Positions 1 to 8,980 of a stretch of 64,000 nucleotides of DNA are shown here, piece after piece. Location of the stretch: NCBI RefSeq assembly GCF_000374185.1, contig NZ_KB910518.1, positions 3,980,669 to 4,044,668 on the forward strand, written 5' to 3'. Origin of the DNA: Paenibacillus sp. HW567 (GTDB lineage: Bacteria; Bacillota; Bacilli; Paenibacillales; Paenibacillaceae). A model generated the notes under the pieces. The model made no database searches. It was not told the DNA's origin and was given only the letters and a program-made list of their open reading frames with translations. How positions within the stretch are numbered: position 1 is the first letter of the stretch; the number at the start of each line of letters is the position of its first letter. The translations under genes were made by a program, and so were the position numbers.

Positions 1-381
1 CTCTCCGTAGCCCTCTGCCGGAACGGGAACCGTAACCTCCCCTATCTTGCCGGGCAGCTCACTCATGGAGAATCCGCTGGACATCTCACTCCTGTTCATC
101 GGCTTCACCACTCCCAAATACATGACGACGGCCATAAACGCCGCAGTCAGCAGGGCCAGAGCCAGAATCGGGCCGTTCTCCAGACTGCTGTAGCGGGTCA
201 GCAGAAGGCCTGCTCCGCCGAATACGGTAATGCCTCCGGCCAGCACGGCGGGACTAATCCAATGAAAGGTAACCACATCAAAAACCCCATGCAGGGCACT
301 GCCGATCAAATCTCCCACCAGCACGCTGACTACGGCAAAAATGACACCGAGCGCCAAACAGCCCAAATACAGCGTTTGCAT
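1..381 (-). CDS. NfeD/YuaF-like membrane protein (3' end cut by window)
   Basis: The reading frame is open from an ATG at 381 to the window edge (127 codons seen). A GGGAGGAG ribosome binding site lies just upstream. The protein has three hydrophobic stretches (about residues 5-25, 42-62, 70-92) and then a soluble start with KIGEVTVPVPAEGYGE, which resembles the entry into the OB-fold of NfeD/YuaF proteins. In B. subtilis yuaF precedes floT (flotillin); here a flotillin gene would lie beyond the left edge, which I cannot see. Such proteins act in membrane microdomain organisation. The family call is from pattern memory only and the C-terminal domain is missing. Confidence 0.6.
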   Translation of the reverse strand, partial: MQTLYLGCLALGVIFAVVSVLVGDLIGSALHGVFDVVTFHWISPAVLAGGITVFGGAGLLLTRYSSLENGPILALALLTAAFMAVVMYLGVVKPMNRSEMSSGFSMSELPGKIGEVTVPVPAEGYGE

Positions 382-492
382 ATTGTTCTCCTCCCGTCTT
401 TACTTCCGGACTGTCATAATAGTATAAACGCATGAACCATGTCCTTGGTTTCACAAAGTTGGGTTTTTATCTCAATATTATGGAAAAGGGTA

Positions 493-521
493 TTAAAAAA
501 CCGCCCCCGGATGGGAGCGGC
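493..521 (-). terminator. Rho-independent terminator of the alcohol dehydrogenase gene
   Basis: On the minus strand CCGCTCCC and GGGGGCGG pair across a short ATCC loop and are followed by six T. It lies about 60 bases after the stop at 580. Confidence 0.8.
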
Positions 522-579
522 TCATTGCTGTTGCCTGTTGCCTGTTGCCAGGTACGCAGCGGAATAGCTGTGTGCTGTC

Positions 580-1743
580 TTACAATGCCATGTTGTAAAT
601 CTCCACAACATCTTCCCGGTCCAGCTTGCGGAAATTGCCGAACGGTCCGAAACGCACAGCTTTGTCCGCCATGCTGCCGATCTCGCTGTCGTCGATATCA
701 TAATCGCCCAGCGTCTTCGGCGCGCCGATGGAATCCCAGAAGCTGCGCAGCGCTTCAATGCCTTCAAGGCCGACCTCTTCATCGGTTCTGCCGGCAGGAT
801 CAATACCGAACACATTCATTGCAAGCTGGCGGAAGCGGGCAGGGTTCGTAGCGAGGTTATACTTCATCCACTGCGGGAACAGAATTGCCAGTCCGCCGCC
901 ATGCGGAATATCGTAGACCGCTGAAACGGCATGCTCGATATTGTGGGTAGCCCAATCTCCGGCAAAGCCCATGCTGACCATTCCGTTCAAGGCCATCGTG
1001 CCGCAGTACATAATTGTCTCACGCAGCTCATAGTTGTTCAGATCCTCTATCAGCTTCGGCGCGGTCGCAATGACCGTGCGCAGCAGTGTCTCACAGAATC
1101 CATCCTGCACAAGTGTATTGCCATCGGTATGGAAATAATGCTCCAGCACGTGGGACATGATGTCCACCATGCCATAGACAGTCTGGTCGCGCGGCAGCGA
1201 GAACGTATTTACAGGATCAAGAATGGAGAAGGCAGGATATGCGTGAACACTGCCCCAGCCCATTTTTTCCTTGGTGACTTCATTCGTAATTACAGAGCCG
1301 TTGTTCATTTCCGAGCCTGTAGCAGCCATTGTGAGCACTGTACCCAGCGGTACAGCCCCCTGCGGAGCCGCCTTGCGCTCTACGAAATCCCACATGTCTC
1401 CATCATACTTTGCGCCAACCGCAACTGCCTTGGCACAGTCCAGCACACTTCCTCCGCCTACGGCGAGAATCAGGTCGATATGCTTCTCACGGCACAGCGC
1501 CACACCTTTATGTACGGTAGACAGACGCGGATTCGGTTCTACGCCGGATAGCTCAGTAACAACAGCACCGGCAGTGTTCAGCTCAGCGATTACATTATCG
1601 TACAGGCCGCTGCGTTTGATGCTGCCGCCGCCGTACATCAGCAGTACATTCTTACCGTATTTCGGCACTTCGGTCTGGAGTGCGCTCAGGGTACCTTGTC
1701 CAAAAATCAACTTGGTAGGATTATAAAATTCAAACTTGCGCAT
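580..1743 (-). CDS. Iron-containing alcohol dehydrogenase, NAD(P)H-dependent butanol dehydrogenase type
   Basis: Reduces aldehydes to alcohols, or the reverse, with NAD(P)H and a bound divalent metal in the cytoplasm. The protein begins MRKFEFYNPTKLIFG, has the nucleotide-binding GGGSVLDCAKA near residue 95, and carries metal ligands in DIMSHVLEHYF and in the later histidine-rich stretch ending DIPHGGGLA. At 387 aa it has the length of B. subtilis YugJ/YugK and clostridial BdhA. I chose the ATG at 1743 because GGAGG sits 8 bases upstream; an earlier in-frame ATG at 1779 has no such site. It stands alone between its own terminator and a repeat array. The physiological substrate cannot be told from sequence. 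Confidence 0.92.
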   Translation of the reverse strand: MRKFEFYNPTKLIFGQGTLSALQTEVPKYGKNVLLMYGGGSIKRSGLYDNVIAELNTAGAVVTELSGVEPNPRLSTVHKGVALCREKHIDLILAVGGGSVLDCAKAVAVGAKYDGDMWDFVERKAAPQGAVPLGTVLTMAATGSEMNNGSVITNEVTKEKMGWGSVHAYPAFSILDPVNTFSLPRDQTVYGMVDIMSHVLEHYFHTDGNTLVQDGFCETLLRTVIATAPKLIEDLNNYELRETIMYCGTMALNGMVSMGFAGDWATHNIEHAVSAVYDIPHGGGLAILFPQWMKYNLATNPARFRQLAMNVFGIDPAGRTDEEVGLEGIEALRSFWDSIGAPKTLGDYDIDDSEIGSMADKAVRFGPFGNFRKLDREDVVEIYNMAL

Positions 1744-1890
1744 ATTGTTGGCCTCCATTAGTTCAAGAGTGTGGTGCAATATTATATTATAAACCTCCGG
1801 TAACCCTCATTCAAATCGTAGGGGGTAAAGGCCAGGGCTATCGCTTACGAAATGAACTAAAAACAGGGAAAACCGTAAGTAGGCTGGTGC

Positions 1891-2190
1891 AATCTGAAAT
1901 AACGGCAGAAATGCCGTTGTTGGAGCGTGATTGGACGGTTCGATCTGAAATAACGGCAGAAATGCCGTTGTTGGAGCGTGATTGGACAGTTCGATCTGAA
2001 ATAACGGCAGAAATGCCGTTGTTGGAGCGTGATTGGACGGTTCGATCTGAAATAACAGCAGAAATGCTGTTGTTGGAGCGTGATTGGACGGTTCGATCTG
2101 AAATAACAGCAGAAATGCTGTTGTTGGAGCGTGATTGGACAGTTCGATCTGAAATAACCGCAGAAATGTTGTCGGAGCGTGAATTGTTAA
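1891..2190. repeat. Six tandem 51-bp repeats, each holding a hairpin
   Basis: Six units at exactly 51-base spacing; the hairpin cores start at 1901, 1952, 2003, 2054, 2105 and 2156. Copies 1-3 read AACGGC-AGAAAT-GCCGTT; copies 4-5 read AACAGC-AGAAAT-GCTGTT, so both arms changed together and pairing is kept. Copy 6 is degenerate. Because 51 is a multiple of three, the array shows an open frame (1887-2195), but it has no proper start site and is not called as a gene. The array fills most of the 1744-2388 gap between the dehydrogenase and galT; the only other signal there is the galT terminator. Confidence 0.95.
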
Positions 2191-2320
2191 GTTAAGTAAG
2201 GGAATTCCACCTCAGTTACCCGGCAAGTAGGGTGAACACGTCCGGGGCCATTTATTCCTGAAACTTTGAGTGGGTTAAAAAAACCCGTAGGCGATTGCCC
2301 TGGGGTAAAGGCCTTCACGC

Positions 2321-2362
2321 AAAAGAATGCCCCCAGACCGGAAAACGGCTGAGGGCATTTCT
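2321..2362 (-). terminator. Terminator of the galKET operon
   Basis: On the minus strand AATGCCCTCAGCCG pairs with CCGGTCTGGGGGCATT around a TTTT loop, followed by CTTTT, 27 bases after the galT stop. Confidence 0.8.
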
Positions 2363-2388
2363 GTACCTGTAGCTTCATGGAAGGTGGC

Positions 2389-3969
2389 TTATTGGAAGCC
2401 TAGACTGTGCGCAAAGCGGCGGAAAGCCGCTTGGCCTTCCGGTGTCCGCTTATAAACGCCGGCATGCTCCAAAATATGGGTGAACTTGATGCCGACCTCA
2501 TTCTGCACCGTCTTAACCGCTTCTTCACGGTTCATGGCGGTGCCAAAACGTGCTGCCAGCTCCTGAATCCAAGAAGCGTGCTGAGCCAGGGCATGGTCCT
2601 CCTGAGCTTGTACAGCTTCCAGCAGAGCTGTATCACCGGCCAGAATACCGGAAATGGCATCCAGCTCTTCCTTCAGCCGTCCCGGCAGAATCGCCAGTCC
2701 CATCACTTCGATCAGGCCGATGTTCTCCTTCTTGATATGATGCATCTCCCGGTGCGGGTGGAAAATCCCTTCGGGATATTCCCCGCTGGTCCGGTTGTTG
2801 CGCAGCACCAGATCCATTTCGAAGCCGCCGTCTTCGGCCCGGCGGACGATCGGGGTAACCGTATTATGAGGCGTCTTCTCTCCATCCACATCGCTAAAGG
2901 CATAGACTTCGGCTTCCGGATCGCTGTAGGCTTTCCAGGCTTCGTAGATCGTGTTGCCGCATTCCAGGAGCACCGCCGGATCTCCGCCATGCAGACGGAG
3001 TACCGACATCGGCCACTTCACGATGCTGAGGCTCACGCCCGGATAGGAATCGTGAGTGAAGGTAGCTTCCTTCGGCGCTTTCTGGATCGGGAACGTATGG
3101 CGTCCGCCCTGGAAATGATCATGCGTCAGAATCGAACCGCCGACAATCGGCAGATCGGCATTGGAGCCGATGAAGTAATGCGGGAAGGCTTCCACGAAGG
3201 CAAGCAGGCGCTTCAGCGTATCCTTGGTCAGCTTCATGGGCACATGATCATGATGGAACACGATGCAGTGCTCGTTATAATACACGTAAGGCGAGTATTG
3301 GAAGAACCACTTCTCGTTATTCAGCTCCAGCGGAATAATGCGCAGGTTCTGGCGCGGCGGGTGATTCAATCTGCCGGCATACCCGACATTCTCGCGGCAG
3401 AGCAGGCATTTCGGATACACCGGCGGCGGAAGCAGGCGGGCCATTGCAATTTCCTTCGGATTTTTCTCCGGCTTGGACAAATTGATCGTCATCTCAATGT
3501 CCCCGTATGGAGATTCCTGCAGCCAGAACACATTTTTGGAAATACGGTCCATACGAATGTAATTGGAATCTATACTCAGCTTGTAAAAGCGGTCTGTCGC
3601 TGCCTGAATGCCCTTCTCAGTCTTAAGACTGTAGAATTCGGCATTGACCTCGGAAGGACGGGCCATCAGGAGACCCATGATTTTGGCGTCCAGCAGATCG
3701 CGGTACGTATCCGTATTCTCCGAGATCAGTCCGATTTCAAAGCCGTAGTCGATCAGAACATCCAGCGGAGCCTGCGGACTCGCAAGCGCCGCTTCTGCAA
3801 ATTGCTCTGCATACGGCTCGCTGAAGCCGAACTGGTCCAGCAGCTCATTGCGGCTGTAGTCGATATCCGCCGGTTGTATCAGCCCCTGGTGCTGTGCGAA
3901 CAGCACCAACTGTTCAATGGCATGCAGCGCCTTCTGTGCGGCAGGGGCCGCACTCTTGTCGTTAGTCAT
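2389..3969 (-). CDS. galT: UTP/UDP-glucose-hexose-1-phosphate uridylyltransferase, Firmicutes type
   Basis: Exchanges UMP between UDP-glucose and galactose-1-phosphate in the Leloir pathway. At 526 aa it is of the long Gram-positive GalT class rather than the ~350-aa E. coli type. Recognisable blocks are RLLPPPVYPKCLLCRENVGYAG (about 185-205), HHDHVPMK, and GGSILTHDHFQGGRH (about 280-295), which holds the histidines expected for the uridylyl-enzyme intermediate. It is the last gene of a minus-strand galK-galE-galT operon, 66 bases after galE, and is followed by a strong terminator. Length and motifs are complete. Confidence 0.96.
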   Translation of the reverse strand: MTNDKSAAPAAQKALHAIEQLVLFAQHQGLIQPADIDYSRNELLDQFGFSEPYAEQFAEAALASPQAPLDVLIDYGFEIGLISENTDTYRDLLDAKIMGLLMARPSEVNAEFYSLKTEKGIQAATDRFYKLSIDSNYIRMDRISKNVFWLQESPYGDIEMTINLSKPEKNPKEIAMARLLPPPVYPKCLLCRENVGYAGRLNHPPRQNLRIIPLELNNEKWFFQYSPYVYYNEHCIVFHHDHVPMKLTKDTLKRLLAFVEAFPHYFIGSNADLPIVGGSILTHDHFQGGRHTFPIQKAPKEATFTHDSYPGVSLSIVKWPMSVLRLHGGDPAVLLECGNTIYEAWKAYSDPEAEVYAFSDVDGEKTPHNTVTPIVRRAEDGGFEMDLVLRNNRTSGEYPEGIFHPHREMHHIKKENIGLIEVMGLAILPGRLKEELDAISGILAGDTALLEAVQAQEDHALAQHASWIQELAARFGTAMNREEAVKTVQNEVGIKFTHILEHAGVYKRTPEGQAAFRRFAHSLGFQ

Positions 3970-4035
3970 TTCAATTCTCCTTCATGTGCTGTAGCGTAAA
4001 TCCTAATGCAGCGTATCCGTCAGCCGGGGAACTGC

Positions 4036-5022
4036 TTACTCCCCGTAGCCTTGCGGGTTAGCCGAATGCCAGTTCCAGGCGCTCTGGATAATGCCTTCCA
4101 CTTCGGCATGCTGCGGATTCCAGCCGAGCACCGAGCGGGCTTTGGCCGAGGAAGCCACCAGCACAGCCGGATCTCCCGCGCGGCGCTCTTGAATAACCAC
4201 CGGAATGTCAAGGCCGGTCACCTTCTTGGCGGTTTCAATGACCTGCTTGACGGAAAAGCCCAGCCCGTTGCCGAGGTTGAACACGTTGCTGGCATTGCCG
4301 TCCCGCAGGTAGTTAACTGCCCGGACATGGGCATCGGCCAGATCGCTTACGTGGATATAGTCGCGCACACAGGTTCCGTCTTCTGTCGGGTAATCGTCAC
4401 CGAACACTGCAATGCTCTCGCGCTGCTTCAGCGCAGTCTGGAGCACCAGCGGAATCAGATGGCTCTCCGGACGGTGGTCCTCGCCGATCTTGCCGCTGCT
4501 ATGTGCACCTGCGGCATTGAAGTAGCGCAATGCCACATATTTGATGCCCAGCACCTTGTCGAACCAGGCCATCATGCGCTCCATCGTCAGCTTGGTTTCA
4601 CCGTACACATTGGCCGGCTCCGTGCGGTCGGTTTCTTCAATCGGCACCTTCTCCGGTTCGCCGTAGGTTGCGGCTGTGGAGGAGAAGACAATTTTGTCCA
4701 CACCGGCCTGCTGCATCGCTTCCAGAAGACACTGTGTACCGTACACGTTGTTGTCATAGTACTTAACCGGGTCCTTCATGCTCTCGCCAACCAGGGAGCT
4801 TGCAGCAAAGTGGATGACCGCGTCGATCTTATTTTCGGAGAAGAGCTTAGCCAGCGTTACCTTGTCACGCAGATCGCCTTCATACAGCTTGCCGCCCAGC
4901 AGCGCCTCGCGGTGTCCTGTCAGCAGATTGTCGATGACTACAACCTCTTCGCCCCGCTCCAGCAGCTCCGCCACTGTGTGGGAACCGATGTACCCTGCTC
5001 CACCCGTTACCAGAATCGCCAT
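4036..5022 (-). CDS. galE: UDP-glucose 4-epimerase
   Basis: Interconverts UDP-galactose and UDP-glucose with tightly bound NAD+. The 328-aa protein opens with the Rossmann motif VTGGAGYIGSHT; it has SSTAATYG and the catalytic YGETK (Tyr-x-x-x-Lys) near residue 142-146, typical of the extended short-chain dehydrogenase group. The start at 5022 lies one base after the galK stop, with GGGGAG inside the galK end, so the two are translationally linked. It closes the Leloir cycle between GalK/GalT upstream and downstream and also supplies UDP-galactose for glycan synthesis. Confidence 0.97.
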   Translation of the reverse strand: MAILVTGGAGYIGSHTVAELLERGEEVVVIDNLLTGHREALLGGKLYEGDLRDKVTLAKLFSENKIDAVIHFAASSLVGESMKDPVKYYDNNVYGTQCLLEAMQQAGVDKIVFSSTAATYGEPEKVPIEETDRTEPANVYGETKLTMERMMAWFDKVLGIKYVALRYFNAAGAHSSGKIGEDHRPESHLIPLVLQTALKQRESIAVFGDDYPTEDGTCVRDYIHVSDLADAHVRAVNYLRDGNASNVFNLGNGLGFSVKQVIETAKKVTGLDIPVVIQERRAGDPAVLVASSAKARSVLGWNPQHAEVEGIIQSAWNWHSANPQGYGE

Positions 5023-5023
5023 C

Positions 5024-6202
5024 TTACTTCTCCCCTTTCAGTTCTTCTACGCCATTGCCGATTCCGCATACATAGAACTCGCCGGCCAGGCCAGTCTTGG
5101 CTGTGTAGGCCTCTCCTACTTCACGGATAAACCGCTCTACATCATCCTCATGCACCAGCGATACCGTGCAGCCGCCGAAGCCCGCGCCGGTCATGCGTGA
5201 GCCGAGTGTGCCGGGAATCTTCTGCGCTTCCTCCACCATCACATCCAGCTCCAGGCAGCTCACTTCATAGAGATCGCGCAGCGACACATGGGAGTCGTTC
5301 ATATATTGCCCGAATTGCTTCAGGTCGTTCTTCTTGAGCACTTCAACAGAGTCGAGTACGCGCTGGTTCTCTTCCACTACGTGGCGGGCACGGCGTCTAA
5401 CGGTCTCGTCTGTGATTTTGTCCTTATGCGCTTCGAACTGTTCAGGCTTCAGCTCCGCCAGGTAAGACAAGGTCGGAACCTCCCGCTTCAAAATAGCCAG
5501 AGCCTCTTCGCATTGGCTGCGGCGCTCGTTGTACTTGGAATCCACCAGGCCTCTCTTCTTGTTCGTGTTGCCGATCACCAGCTTATAGGAGCCGGTCACA
5601 AACGGAATCAGGCTGTACTCCAGGGTATCGCACATCAGCAGGATTGCTTGGTCGCGCTTGCCGTTGGCTACCGCGAACTGGTCCATAATCCCGGAGTTCA
5701 CGCCGACATATTGGTTCTCCGCACGCTGGGACAGCAAGGCGATTTCCACCGTATCCGTATCTCCGCCAAGCAGCGTCAGGAAGGCGAACCCGGTTACGAC
5801 TTCAATGGAAGCCGAAGAGGACAGGCCCGAGCCGTTCGGAATCTCGCCGTGGAACAGGAGGTCATAACCGGCGGATACCGGAAGTTCCTTCTTCGCCAGC
5901 TCCACCATTACGCCGACCGGATAGTCTACCCATTCCCCGGTTTTGGCTTTGCCGATTTCACTGTAGTCAATAGAGGCTTCATATGGAAAATTCGTCGATG
6001 CAAACTGAACCTTGCCGTCGCTGCGCGGACGCACGATCAGTGTGGTTCCGAAGTCCAGCGCTGCCGGAAACACGTACCCGCCGTTGTAGTCCAAATGCTC
6101 TCCGATGAGATTTACCCGTCCTGGAGCATAGAATACCCGCGCCTCCTCTGTGCTTTCTCCGTATTTCTCGATAAATTTGACCTTCAGATCCTGTATGCTC
6201 AT
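5024..6202 (-). CDS. galK: Galactokinase
   Basis: Phosphorylates galactose at C1 with ATP. The GHMP kinase signatures are complete: GRVNLIGEHLDYNGGYVFP near residue 30, PNGSGLSSSASIEV near 120, and a C-terminal glycine-rich MTGAGFGGCTVSLV. About 392 aa, the usual family length. I prefer the ATG at 6202 (MSIQDLK) because GGATGGAG lies 8 bases upstream; a GTG at 6211 in the same frame is possible. First gene of the galactose operon, divergent from the AraC-type regulator at 6439. Confidence 0.96.
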   Translation of the reverse strand: MSIQDLKVKFIEKYGESTEEARVFYAPGRVNLIGEHLDYNGGYVFPAALDFGTTLIVRPRSDGKVQFASTNFPYEASIDYSEIGKAKTGEWVDYPVGVMVELAKKELPVSAGYDLLFHGEIPNGSGLSSSASIEVVTGFAFLTLLGGDTDTVEIALLSQRAENQYVGVNSGIMDQFAVANGKRDQAILLMCDTLEYSLIPFVTGSYKLVIGNTNKKRGLVDSKYNERRSQCEEALAILKREVPTLSYLAELKPEQFEAHKDKITDETVRRRARHVVEENQRVLDSVEVLKKNDLKQFGQYMNDSHVSLRDLYEVSCLELDVMVEEAQKIPGTLGSRMTGAGFGGCTVSLVHEDDVERFIREVGEAYTAKTGLAGEFYVCGIGNGVEELKGEK

Positions 6203-6273
6203 TATTGCCACTCCATCCTTTCGCTGCTTGTCGCTTCAACTTTGGCAAATCGTATTGCTGTGGTTATGCTTAC

Positions 6274-6303
6274 ATTATAATAAAATCAGACTTGCCCTGA
6301 TAA
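6274..6303 (-). promoter_or_regulatory. Possible galK promoter
   Basis: On the minus strand TTATCA and a perfect TATAAT are 18 bases apart in the galK/AraC divergent region. The -35 is weak (4 of 6), consistent with activator-dependent use. Confidence 0.4.
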
Positions 6304-6438
6304 TGCAATCATGTGTGTAATGTATGGACAAATGTGACTTTTCAAAAGGGAGGCGATATAATCAGGGAGAACTCTGTCCGCTGCATTGATCCACCCTTAG
6401 AGGAGTGGCAGCGCTCTCCAAAGAAAGGCGGTCCCAGT

Positions 6439-7296
6439 ATGGAACATACTTATTCTGTAGGATCAAATCCCGTAGTTTACGATAGCCAGCATCTGCATGT
6501 GCTTTTTGCCGGTGAGAGCCAGACCCTCCCGCTGCATCAGGCCGGTCCCAAAATCTACGATTACTACCTGCTGCACTTCATCGAATCCGGCTGCGGAACC
6601 TTTCGGACCGAGCAGCACAAGTACGAGCTTGGACCGGGAGACTGCTTCCTCATTCATCCCGGCCAGCTCGTCAGCTACGTCTCGGACCGGGAGCAGCCCT
6701 GGCGCTACCGCTGGGCTGCCTTTACCGGCACGGACGCGGACGGTCTCGTGCTGCAGGCCGGCTTCACTCCGCAGAAGCCGGTGCTGTCCACCGCCGAAGG
6801 CAGTGTCTTCCCCGGCGCGCTGGCCGGGATGATGCGCGCCTTCTACGCGAACAAAGAAAGCGCCCATCTAACCTCGCTGGGCTATCTCTATCTGCTCGTC
6901 GGCGAAGCGGCAGAACTGCTCCTCTCCTCCTCGAGACTGCCCGGCGCAGAATCGCAGGTCAAGCGTACCGTGAAGCAAATGATCCACTACATGGCGGCGC
7001 AGTATGCCCATCCCGTCTCCATTGAACAAATGTGCGCCAGCCTTGGCTACAACCGCGCTTATCTGTCGCGGATCTTCAAGCAGGAGACCGGCCTGTCGCC
7101 CGTCACCTACCTGCTGAAGCTGCGCATTGAGAAATCGCGTCAGCTTCTCCGCGAACGCCCGGAGCTGTCCGTCGAGCAGGTTGCCGCCTCTGTCGGACTG
7201 ACGGATGCCCTCTACTTCTCGCGCCAGTTCAAGCGCTTCTGCGCCCAGTCGCCCACTTCCTACCGCATTACGACGGCAAGACACGGAGAGAAGTAG
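6439..7296 (+). CDS. AraC-family transcriptional regulator, likely of the galactose operon
   Basis: A 285-aa cupin plus HTH_18 regulator. Residues about 1-150 form the sugar-binding-type beta domain (DYYLLHFIESGCGTF, HPGQLVSYV). Residues about 185-285 hold two helix-turn-helix units with VSIEQMCASLGYNRAYLSRIFKQ and LSVEQVAASVGLTDALYFSRQFKR. The open frame reaches back to 6313, but the ATG at 6439 has AAAGGCGG at the right distance and gives the normal length. Its divergent position next to galKET suggests it activates that operon in response to galactose; this is inference from position. Confidence 0.88.
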   Translation: MEHTYSVGSNPVVYDSQHLHVLFAGESQTLPLHQAGPKIYDYYLLHFIESGCGTFRTEQHKYELGPGDCFLIHPGQLVSYVSDREQPWRYRWAAFTGTDADGLVLQAGFTPQKPVLSTAEGSVFPGALAGMMRAFYANKESAHLTSLGYLYLLVGEAAELLLSSSRLPGAESQVKRTVKQMIHYMAAQYAHPVSIEQMCASLGYNRAYLSRIFKQETGLSPVTYLLKLRIEKSRQLLRERPELSVEQVAASVGLTDALYFSRQFKRFCAQSPTSYRITTARHGEK

Positions 7297-7337
7297 CGGC
7301 GGCTGGTCCAGGAGGAGAGCTTGGACGCCCGGCTATG

Positions 7338-7376
7338 AAAATAACCTCAACCTCCACTAACTGTGGAATTTGAGGT
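7338..7376 (-). terminator. Probable terminator after the sirtuin gene
   Basis: CCTCAA and TTGAGG arms with an inner CCAC/GTGG pair form a hairpin; on the minus strand it is followed by TTATTTTC. It lies between the convergent AraC and sirtuin genes. Confidence 0.5.
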
Positions 7377-7408
7377 CATCTTCGGCCATCCTGCGGATAA
7401 CCGATGCT

Positions 7409-8146
7409 TCATAGTTGCTCCTGAATTCTGCTCATGACTGCTCCGATACGATCGGTAAGAATCAGATCCGCCTGATGATCATATGGGGTGGGATCGCCGT
7501 TCAGCAGGACAGTGTGCCGGCCGCGGAAGTAGGTAATCAGGCTGGCCGCCGGCTGAACGGTGAGCGAAGTGCCGCCAATAATAAGCAGATCTGCGCCGGC
7601 AATCGCCGTTACCGATGCTACCAGCACATCATGGTCCAGCTCCTCTTCGTAGAGCACCACATCGGGCTTCATGATCCCGCCGCATTCAGGGCAGCGCGGA
7701 ACACGGTCGGTGGAGGCAAGCACTTGCTCCAGGCCGTAATAACGCGAGCAATCCATACAATGGTTGCGGTGGATGGAGCCGTGCAGCTCAAGCACCTGCC
7801 TGCTGCCGGCAAGCTGATGCAGGCCGTCAATATTTTGCGTGATGACCGCCTTTAGCTTGCCCTGGCGCTCCAGTTCAGCCAGTAGAAGGTGGGCTCCGTT
7901 TGGCTTCGCTTCCGGGTGAATCATTTTACTGCGGTAAAAATCAAAAAAAATGTCCGGGCAGGACATAAAAAAGCTGCGGCTCAGCATCACCTCAGGCGGA
8001 TAAGGGGAATTATGCTGGGTCTGGTACAGGCCTGCCGCGGAGCGGAAATCCGGAATCCCGCTTTCCGTAGATGTTCCGGCGCCTCCAAAAAAGACAATGT
8101 TGCCGCTATCCTTAATCCAGGAAACCAGTGTCTGCAATTGATCCAT
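7409..8146 (-). CDS. NAD-dependent protein deacylase (sirtuin)
   Basis: Removes acyl groups from lysines using NAD+, giving nicotinamide and O-acetyl-ADP-ribose. The 245-aa protein shows all sirtuin motifs: GAGTSTESGIPDFRS (about 21-35), TQNIDGLHQLAG (about 104-115), the catalytic HGS near 125, and four zinc cysteines in CMDC and CPECGG. GGTSLTVQPAA follows. Third gene of a tight minus-strand group with a HAD phosphatase (30-base gap) and an alpha/beta hydrolase. The start at 8146 has AAAGGATG unusually far upstream (about 13 bases), so the exact start is less sure. Confidence 0.95.
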   Translation of the reverse strand: MDQLQTLVSWIKDSGNIVFFGGAGTSTESGIPDFRSAAGLYQTQHNSPYPPEVMLSRSFFMSCPDIFFDFYRSKMIHPEAKPNGAHLLLAELERQGKLKAVITQNIDGLHQLAGSRQVLELHGSIHRNHCMDCSRYYGLEQVLASTDRVPRCPECGGIMKPDVVLYEEELDHDVLVASVTAIAGADLLIIGGTSLTVQPAASLITYFRGRHTVLLNGDPTPYDHQADLILTDRIGAVMSRIQEQL

Positions 8147-8176
8147 GATATCATGCGCATCCTTTCCATATAAAAT

Positions 8177-8947
8177 TCAGTAAGTAAGGCGGAGCTGATG
8201 ATAGCCGGAAACAATCGTATCCGCATCCAGCAAGTGACCGGGACTCCCCGATCTGGAGATTCCGACGGAGAGCCGCAGACCCGCATTTTTGCCAAGCTGC
8301 ATGTCGGCGTTGCTGTCGCCGATAATCACCGTCTCCCCGGGTCTCAGCCCCAGCTCCCGGCAAGCGGTCTCAGCCATTTCGGGAGCGGGTTTGCCGTGTG
8401 CAACCCTGTCTCTCGTAACTATTGTATGAAAATATCCGGCGACACCGAGCCATTCCAGTTGCTCGCCTGTAGTCTTGGCCCCATCAGAGGTAACAACGCC
8501 CAGCTTCATAGAAGCTGCCGCACACTGCTGCAGAAAAGGCAGCAGATCCGGCATAGGCACCGCGGAACGGCGGCGGCGCAGCTCATTCATAGCGTCCTTG
8601 TCGATGGCGGTTACACGGGTCATCGCTTCGTTCCAGGGTACTCCGGCTGCGTATAGCTGCCAGGCAAGAATCCCGTTCGTCTCCTCGGCGGTTGCCATGG
8701 AGAGCGGTCCGGCTGCATCGTAGCCAATTACTTTGCCGGATGCATCATGGACCGTACCAAGCACCTTGGCGATATCTGTACGGGAACTTCCCGCAGCGCC
8801 CATCATCTCCAGTTGATTCTCCAGCCCCTCAAGCATAATTTCCGCCCAGGCTCCCCAAGTAGCCAGCAAATCAAGCAGGGTGCCATCCTTGTCGAACAAG
8901 ATGCCCTTGCAGGGCACGGACAAATCATTTACATGCAGATCAGCCAT
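8177..8947 (-). CDS. HAD-superfamily hydrolase, phosphoglycolate-phosphatase-like
   Basis: A soluble 256-aa phosphatase of the haloacid dehalogenase superfamily. Motif I is FDKDGTLLD (nucleophile and acid Asp, about residues 18-26), motif II is the serine in VVTSDGAK, motif III the lysine in HGKPAP, and motif IV IIGDSNADMQ. A helical cap lies between motifs I and II. The ribosome binding site AAGGAGAGGAG supports the ATG at 8947. The substrate is not predictable. It sits between the alpha/beta hydrolase and sirtuin genes with gaps of about 30 bases, so the three are probably co-transcribed. Confidence 0.9.
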   Translation of the reverse strand: MADLHVNDLSVPCKGILFDKDGTLLDLLATWGAWAEIMLEGLENQLEMMGAAGSSRTDIAKVLGTVHDASGKVIGYDAAGPLSMATAEETNGILAWQLYAAGVPWNEAMTRVTAIDKDAMNELRRRRSAVPMPDLLPFLQQCAAASMKLGVVTSDGAKTTGEQLEWLGVAGYFHTIVTRDRVAHGKPAPEMAETACRELGLRPGETVIIGDSNADMQLGKNAGLRLSVGISRSGSPGHLLDADTIVSGYHQLRLTY

Positions 8948-8980
8948 TCTCCGGCTCCTCTCCTTGAACGGGGTGCTGGA

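Noticed and set aside
1836..1849. cre-like CGTAAGCGATAGCC upstream of the alcohol dehydrogenase
   Set aside because: Three mismatches to the consensus, so it is not listed as a site.
1887..2195. Open frame of about 102 codons across the 51-bp repeats
   Set aside because: It starts at a GTG without a binding site and stays open only because the repeat length is a multiple of three. The arms change in a paired way that fits a hairpin rather than a coding repeat.
2407..3999. 530-codon plus-strand open frame
   Set aside because: Antisense to galT; the galT frame has all family motifs and a proper start, and the other frame has no recognisable motif.
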